Origin: Nageia nagi
Taxonomy: Eukaryota > Pinophyta
Assembly (NCBI GenBank): GCA_050084985.1
Contig: JBITNC010000001.1
Span: 198,586,001-198,650,000 of the forward strand
DNA length: 64,000 bases
Direction of reading: 5' to 3'
The position numbers were made by a program, and so were the translations under genes. The notes under the pieces were generated by a model. It worked only from the letters and a program-made list of their open reading frames with translations, did no database searches and was not told the DNA's origin. Position 1 is the first letter of the stretch; each line of letters opens with the position of its first letter. This document shows, piece by piece, positions 59,220-64,000 of this stretch.

Positions 59220-59340
59220 AAATGCTAATTGTTTTAATAAAAACCCTACTTTTCTAGTAAACCCTAGGGTTTTTTAGTAAAAACCCTACTTTTCTAATAA
59301 ATCTTAGGTTTTTTTTAGTAAAAACACTACTCTTTTTTTA
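59220..59340. repeat. Tandem repeat, about 50-bp unit
   Basis: Three copies of taaaaaccctacttttctaa followed by taaacccta-like sequence and a T-run (59,240-59,335). Again rich in the aaaccct motif. Confidence 0.65.
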
Positions 59341-59879
59341 AATTCTAAAAACTTAGATAAATTCTAGAAAAAATAGATGATTTGTATTTACCTCTTGAAA
59401 ATATTTGGAAAACTTGTAGAAATGGAGAGAAAAACTGCTCCTCCTGAAAAACTTATAAACTTTTATATGGAAATTAAAAAATCCTAAAATAATTTAGAAA
59501 ATCATGTTAAAATATTAAAAAATTAGGGAAAATAAACTTAATGGTAGCCTAAAATCCTTCTCCTGCAAAAATGGATGTCTATTTTGAAAGAAAATATCTA
59601 GAATGAAAGTGATATGTTTTTTTTTTAATTTTCATAATGTAAGTTCATTTCAATGCAATTTTTGATGCACTTTGCATCATTATTTGTATCATGTGCACCA
59701 TCAATTGTGTTAGGGTACACGTTAGGAATGAGAATTGATAGAAAAATATAATAGCAATTTTTAATAATTAAAAAATTATAATTTTTACATAAAATATTAT
59801 AAATATTTTCAAAATAAATAAATAAAATTAGAAATTAGATAAATTTACAGGTAATTAAAAATAAATAAATAAAGAGGTA

Positions 59880-61860
59880 GGCAAGCGAGTGCATGAGGTG
59901 ATAATAGGAAAGCGAGAAGTTGTAGGGGCAAGGGTCCTACCCTTAGCATGCTATGGTGGGTAGAGCTAGGCATAATAGGGTTAGTTGTTAGTGATCATCC
60001 CCTAGGGAGATATAATTAGATAAGGGTTTTTTCGATTTGCAAGATCAAAGGTTGGGATATTTTGGTGTGACTAGGGCATACATTTATCGATAACCATGAC
60101 ATATCTTGATAGGATGGGGTTTCATTGCTAGGTTAACTTGTAGTGGCTATGGGAATCGGTTATGGAGGTTCCTAAGAGATCTTGGCAAAGCCTATTTTCT
60201 CAAGAAGCTACAATTGATTCTAATCCCCCATAGGAGGTAGAAATACATGGATGAAAGATCCACTTAAAAGTACCAAACTTCATCATTAAGCAATTTGTTG
60301 AAAGAGGAAAATATATCTTGGTTGGTAGACTCCATGAAGCTCTCCCTAACATTGATTCAATTCAAAAATGGGTAAAATTGAAATGAAAAATTAGAGTAAA
60401 TATTTAGGTAATTGCAATGCTCGATGACTATCTCATGTTTGTGTTTCATAATGTAGAAGATCAAGATTACATTTTGAGTGTTCCCTAGTTCTTTGAAAAG
60501 AGAGGTTTATTCCTAGAGAAATGACAGCCAAGTATCAACCCTTTAAGGTAAAAATAATGAGCATACCAATTTGGGTTTCACTCCCTTTATTTCCCTTTAA
60601 GTTTGGCACCAAGAAGCATTTGAAGGAATTGCAAGCTCCTTTAGCAAATTTATTACAGCTGATGAAGTCACAAAAGTGTAGAGAAGATTTATTGAAGCTA
60701 GATTCTATGTTTTGGTTGAATTTAGAGTCAAGATCCCAAAGAATAAAATGCTCTAATTAGATCTATGTAAGCATATTCAAGAACTATGATTTGAAAATAA
60801 TAATTTCTTATGTTCAATATGTAACCGAGTTGGGAATAACATTAGTTCTTTCCCTACTCAAAAAATATGGAGACCAAAATTAAGGTAGTTTGGGTATATT
60901 TTGAATATAAAAATGGGCTATTAGAATTAGAAGTGGCATATAACACTAATGAGTAAGACTCTAGTAATAAGAAGGTGGTTAAGGCCCTTAACTTGGATAA
61001 TATGAAGATAAAGGAAAGGGCCATTGACTTGGCTTTTGCAGAAATAGGAAAAATATAAATAATAATGGTTTGAATAGAGATGAAAAAATAAACAATAAGG
61101 AAACCAACATTAATAATGCACCATTCTCAAGTTTGGGTTGAAGATCCCTAACTTTGGTAAATGTAGTTGATGAAAGGATTATTGTTGCATCGAATGTAGC
61201 TCCGTTAATTATGAACATCATCAATAATAATGAGCTTGATACTTCTTCAATCATCCTAGAAGAAAAAGATGAAAATATAGATTACAAGAAAGGCATATTG
61301 GAATTATGAATTCAAAATGATGGTTGGAAACAAGTAAATCCTAAAAAGAGATGAAAAAATATTCTTTCAGAAGACCTTTCTAATTTTGATGAAAATCAAA
61401 GCACTAGAGGTAATCGTAAAATCAAAAGGAGTGTTTAAAAAAAGCCTAATGTTGGAAAAAGGTATGTTATATGACCAAGTTCAGGAGAGATTAGAGAAAA
61501 TGATATTACCAAAGAAGAATTAGATGGAAAATAATTAATAATAGATGGTTTTCAGAAGAAGTTCATCCTAAAGAATGGAAGAAAATGAGGTTATCATAGA
61601 TGACCTTTAATTTCAATGCTATGGCTATGGTAGTTGAGTTACTCTTGATTGAAAGGCTCTCCATTAGTTTATGTATAACATTGGATCTAATTGTTGTGGA
61701 AATTATGTAGGTTATTAAATGTACATCCTATTCTATATAAAATAAATAGTGGCAGGAATTTTTGATGATATTGTTACAAATTTGTTGTTACAGGATTTGG
61801 GTACTTGTATAAAAAATTGCCTTCAATTTATCAAATGGCTTTTTTTGGTCTCAACTAAAA
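59880..61860 (+). mobile_element. Truncated LINE-like element (ORF1 only)
   Basis: A less AT-rich block between two similar AT-rich direct repeats (tagataaatttacaggtaat at 59,835 and tagataaatttacaagtaat at 61,929). It holds a DUF4283 ORF1 remnant and ends near 61,850 in ggctttttttggtctcaac-like sequence, reminiscent of a LINE 3' end, but it has no endonuclease or RT. Limits are approximate. Confidence 0.45.
60180..61440 (+). pseudogene. DUF4283 / LINE ORF1 remnant
   Basis: Frames along the plus strand give the plant LINE ORF1 layout: SWQSLFS (60,190), a DUF4283 start (FIIKQFVERGKYILVGRL, 60,280), MFVFHNVEDQDYIL (60,435), FFEKRGLFLEK (60,490), then 60,521-60,760 open (PFKVKIMSIPIWVSLPLFPF, LLKLDSMFWLNLESRSQRI), and an Asn/Asp/Lys-rich tail to 61,440. 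Frameshifts and stops abound. It differs strongly from the ORF1 of the LINE at 11,584-13,266. Confidence 0.6.
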
Positions 61861-62079
61861 AAATAAATTAAAAAAGTATATAATATAAATAAAATATTAT
61901 AAATAATTAAAAAAAAAAAGTTAAAATTTAGATAAATTTACAAGTAATAATAAATATATAAATTAAAAATAATAAACTATTATAAATTTAAAAGTAATTA
62001 TGTATGATTTTTTTTTAATTTTTAAATTTTTATAAATAATATGAATAATGATTTTTGATTTTTTAAAATTTGATAATAG
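61441..62079. other. AT-rich spacer
   Basis: End of the LINE-like block, then A/T runs (61,860-62,060). No coding signal. Confidence 0.45.
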
Positions 62080-62109
62080 ATGAGTTAGTACCTTATATCA
62101 CTATGTTCA

Positions 62110-62466
62110 GGTAGATTGATGTATCTTGAGACAAGGAAGACATGCCTTATATTTGTCAAAAGAAGACAAATGTATTTTTAGATGATGACGAGACTCCTTA
62201 TATTCCTCAACTAAGGATAAATATGTCATCAGATGAGGATGAAATAGATATGCCACCAATTTATCAAAGGAGTATGTATGAGGTATATGTCATTAATTGA
62301 CACATAAATTTTATTATATATGTAGAAATGTGAGATCATTAAAATTCTTACTTTGACAACACTATTATGTGAAATATTTAACTTTATATTATGATTAATG
62401 TTACAGGAAGGATCAATATCCCATCAAAGAAAGATGGATATTAATAAAGATGATGATGATCATGAG
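62110..62466 (+). pseudogene. Two small acidic exons of an unknown gene
   Basis: An exon ending at about 62,280 encodes repeated acidic/Pro-Tyr-Gln units (VFLDDDETPYIPQLR, then DEDEIDMPPIYQRSMYE; one upstream stop) and ends GAG|GTATAT. A second exon begins after TTACAG (62,406) and reads EGSISHQRKMDINKDDDDHE to GAG|GTAATT (62,466). Both borders are phase 0. The Asp-rich style recalls gene G's tail, but this is the opposite strand and no homology is evident. Confidence 0.4.
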
Positions 62467-62719
62467 GTAATTAGCATCAAAATTTGTTTTGATTTTATAT
62501 TTTTTATTAAATTAAATTAAAATTGTTATATTAAATTAAAATCAAATTTATCATATGATGAGAGAACATGATGAAGAGGGAAGAACATGCATAAGAATAA
62601 GACTTCAAAGAGCAATGACACATATAATTGTAAATTAGGAGCTAGTTGATATAACATTAGAGAGTGTTGGTAATTGTTGTTTTCTAGATTATCTACAACA
62701 TTTATATTAGGATACATTT
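62467..62719. other. Spacer
   Basis: AT-rich; a minus frame (62,747-62,526) runs into the LTR and is probably chance. Confidence 0.4.
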
Positions 62720-63341
62720 TGTAGACTTCAAATAATGCATAAATCATAAATTGACATACTATTTGTCTACAATTTAATATAGAAGCATATATATGAAATA
62801 TGGCATCAAATGAACATAATAAACAATATTACTTCATCAAAATCACATCCAAATGTAATAATGTAAATCATACACCAATCACCATAATACACTATAATAA
62901 TTGAACATCGCTAACGACCCAAGAGCACGTTGTTAGCTATGTGAAAGATGCATATCCATGAACATAAATGAAAATGCATGAAAGCAAGATGAAGGGTTTA
63001 ACGAATCTATGCAAAGGTGGTGTTACAAAATATCATTATTAGTCAAATAGAATAATATTACATATTTTTATCTCTCTCTATTTATATCTACTGATATCAT
63101 TTATGTTTCCTTTGGTATTCTTTTATAGCAACATTTTCATCCTCTTTGATTCTCGAGATCATTGCCCTTTACATTGTTTATGGTGTCTCTTTTGATATTT
63201 GACACCTCTTACATTACAAAATGGTCCATTACATTGATTACATTACCTTGGGTATGTTTCTAACTCTATTTACAATATATATTCCTTGATGCTTTAAAAT
63301 GAATTATTTAATAAATAATAATTCATTTTTAGGCATCTACA
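62720..63341 (-). repeat. LTR of a second Y-like element (Y2)
   Basis: Starts TGTAGACTTCAAATAATG, close to Y's TGTAGACCTTAAATTATG, and ends with the same TTTTTAGGCATCTACA as Y, preceded by the same aaataataa context. 622 bp versus 704 bp in Y; the middle has diverged or been replaced. The polypurine tract follows, so this is the element's 3' LTR and the body runs off the right edge. Confidence 0.7.
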
Positions 63342-63354
63342 TTTTTCCCCTCTT
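63342..63354 (-). other. Polypurine tract of Y2
   Basis: Minus strand AAAGAGGGGAAAAA before TGTAGATGCC; one base different from Y's tract. Confidence 0.7.
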
Positions 63355-64000
63355 TGGAAGTGTGATTGAAGAAATGAGATTACATATCCAAAGAAGAAGT
63401 ATAGAAGAAATGTTTTGCAATATCCATTCAACATTGCCATTTGATGATGATGATGAGGGTCCTTTTCTTTCCCCTTTTGGCTTGGTTTCCATAGGAAAGC
63501 TCCTTGAGTGGTGTAGCCAAGATAAAACTTAAATAATTGTATCCTTTTTTCCCCTTACACTGTTCAACCATGGATCTGGCAATCCCTTGATTTTTGATAC
63601 TCAAGAATATGATGCTCTCACATCCATGCCTTGATACAAAAGTGGTCCTTTGATTTTAGCTCCCAATTCTCTATTACACATATCGTTGACTGCATGTTAA
63701 CAATGTATCACATCGTTAGCTATGTGAAGTTTATTTTATTTTATATTCTTGTTTTAATGTAGATACCTACAAAAATTGTTATATATACCCTGCACAAAAC
63801 ATTTTATATACATAGTGAGTTACATTATCTATTAATGATGAGTCAATGTGAGCAATCTACTTATGACTGCATCATTAGTTTATCTTTTAAGTGAGTGAAC
63901 TCTCCCTAGCTATATAGATGGCTATTGGTAGTCATACATTTGTATGTTGATGACCCTAAGACATTATACTTTTTATGGATAAAAGAAATATCCATGTGGA
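63355..64000. other. Start of the Y2 internal region (truncated by the window)
   Basis: The first about 60 bases share words with Y's internal edge (atccaaagaag, cctctttgg). No PMD or gag motif yet; in Y the PMD gene begins 2.2 kb from the LTR, beyond this window's reach. The frame 63,299-63,532 crosses the LTR end and is probably chance. Confidence 0.45.

Noticed and set aside
1-64000. Endogenous pararetrovirus or organelle DNA insertion
   Set aside because: No movement protein or pararetroviral RT order was seen, and no recognisable plastid or mitochondrial gene.

Overview
This is AT-rich plant nuclear DNA built almost entirely of decayed transposable elements. I found no intact host gene, rRNA, functional tRNA gene or CRISPR array. 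The TE mix is typical of a large seed-plant genome: a plant L1-type LINE with an RNase H tail, a chromodomain Ty3/gypsy element, Ty1/copia, plant-mobile-domain and DUF4283 coding sequence. Paired LTRs differ by roughly 8-12% by eye, yet target-site duplications (TSDs) and whole reading frames are still legible. That slow turnover suggests a gymnosperm, but this is inference.

Layout. 1-5.7 kb: LTR-like and gene-like scraps, then a cluster of inverted repeats carrying a 31-bp tandem array and a tRNA-like pol III promoter (SINE head). 5.7-13.3 kb, minus strand: a 336-codon ORF remnant, then a near full-length LINE (ORF1 with DUF4283 and a zinc knuckle; ORF2 with endonuclease, RT, zinc-binding domain and RNase H). 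13.3-18.8 kb: AT-rich, mostly unassigned. 18,848-25,521: complete Ty3/gypsy chromovirus 'S' with TATTT TSD. 27.2-27.7 kb: gypsy RT scrap (minus). 28.3-29.8 kb: 3' exons of a minus-strand multi-exon gene 'G' of unknown family, with canonical splice sites.

29,850-58,323 is one 28.5-kb nest whose order is fixed by TSDs. Element X (LTR, no recognisable pol, TSD ATAAT) appears to have landed in an exon of gene G; removing X gives an open frame across the join. X's left LTR later took a solo copia LTR (30,717-31,221). X's right LTR was split twice: by Y (35,437-44,270, TSD CTACA/CTATA) and by copia element Z (44,479-58,009, TSD ATGTC/ACATC). Z's own 3' LTR was split by gypsy element W (52,636-57,905, perfect TSD GTTAT). 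By-eye LTR divergence (X about 12%, Y about 11%, W about 8-10%) agrees with this order.

Most interesting points: Y has gag on the minus strand, no visible pol, and an opposite-strand two-exon plant mobile domain (PMD) gene inside its LTRs; a second element with the same LTR termini and polypurine tract starts at 62,720. W keeps one reading frame over 939 codons although the RT/RNase H core and the integrase core are both deleted in frame. Right of the nest come telomere-like tandem arrays, a DUF4283 LINE ORF1 remnant (about 60.2-61.4 kb), two small acidic exons (62.1-62.5 kb) and the Y-like LTR at the edge. Premature stops are largely TAG/TAA where Gln is expected, and several catalytic residues are lost by G-to-A or C-to-T changes, as expected for deamination of methylated cytosines.
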